This document shows positions 15,058-15,062 of a stretch of DNA of 15,062 nucleotides, piece after piece. Position 1 is the stretch's first letter. Every line of letters starts with the position of its first letter. The notes under the pieces were generated by a model, which was given only the letters and a program-made list of their open reading frames with translations, ran no database searches and was not told where the DNA came from. A program made the translations under genes and the position numbers. Origin of the DNA: CAYQMF01 sp964418595 (lineage in GTDB: Bacteria; Planctomycetota; UBA1135; UBA2386); the NCBI GenBank assembly GCA_964418595.1, contig CAYQMF010000144.1, positions 1 to 15,062 on the forward strand. Direction: 5' to 3'.

Positions 15058-15062
15058 AGCCC

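Noticed and set aside
14976..15062. tRNA or attachment site at the right edge
   Set aside because: The hairpins do not form a cloverleaf and no acceptor stem or CCA end can be made; no matching direct repeat was seen elsewhere in the window.

Overview
The window is GC-rich DNA from a bacterium that is most likely a planctomycete (Planctomycetota). This is inferred from gene content. There is an ECF sigma factor of the PF07638/TIGR02999 type overlapping a membrane Ser/Thr kinase with TPRs. There is also a cluster of large secreted repeat proteins sharing one C-terminal module, and a ribonuclease-inhibitor-like LRR protein. No rRNA, tRNA, CRISPR array or transposase was seen.

Layout. On the minus strand, positions 1-1619 hold a sensor histidine kinase that runs off the left edge in its last ATP-binding motif. 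A 257-bp divergent spacer follows, carrying a perfect tandem 11-bp repeat with TTGACC cores. On the plus strand, 1877-2941 encodes a cytoplasmic leucine-rich-repeat protein. On the minus strand, 3021-3666 is a damaged toxin-antitoxin locus. A small intact antitoxin-like gene overlaps by 4 bp a PIN-domain (VapC-like) toxin remnant that has lost its N-terminus, and the DNA just upstream of the remnant encodes the start of an unrelated HAD phosphatase in another frame. Also on the minus strand, 7014-3816 is an ECF sigma factor gene whose end overlaps by 17 bp the start of an 878-residue transmembrane Ser/Thr kinase-TPR protein. A perfect 8-bp inverted repeat sits just before the sigma start codon and covers its likely ribosome binding site.

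From 7131 to 14975 lie three large secreted proteins. Two are full-length paralogues (807 and 822 aa), transcribed divergently from a 154-bp spacer, each with 13 colinear propeller-type repeats. The third (900 aa), downstream of the second, has a different repeat type. All three have a signal peptide whose predicted cut precedes Gln. All three end in the same module of about 110 residues, which is the best candidate here for an under-described sorting, anchoring or assembly signal. The divergent spacer contains an 18-bp-paired, bulged stem-loop.

Working picture (inference): the sigma-kinase pair and the histidine kinase are signalling genes. The three secreted proteins look like surface or extracellular proteins handled by one export or attachment route. 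The first of them lies directly upstream of the sigma-kinase pair on the same strand and could share its control. Almost all other long open frames in the window are by-products of the high GC content.
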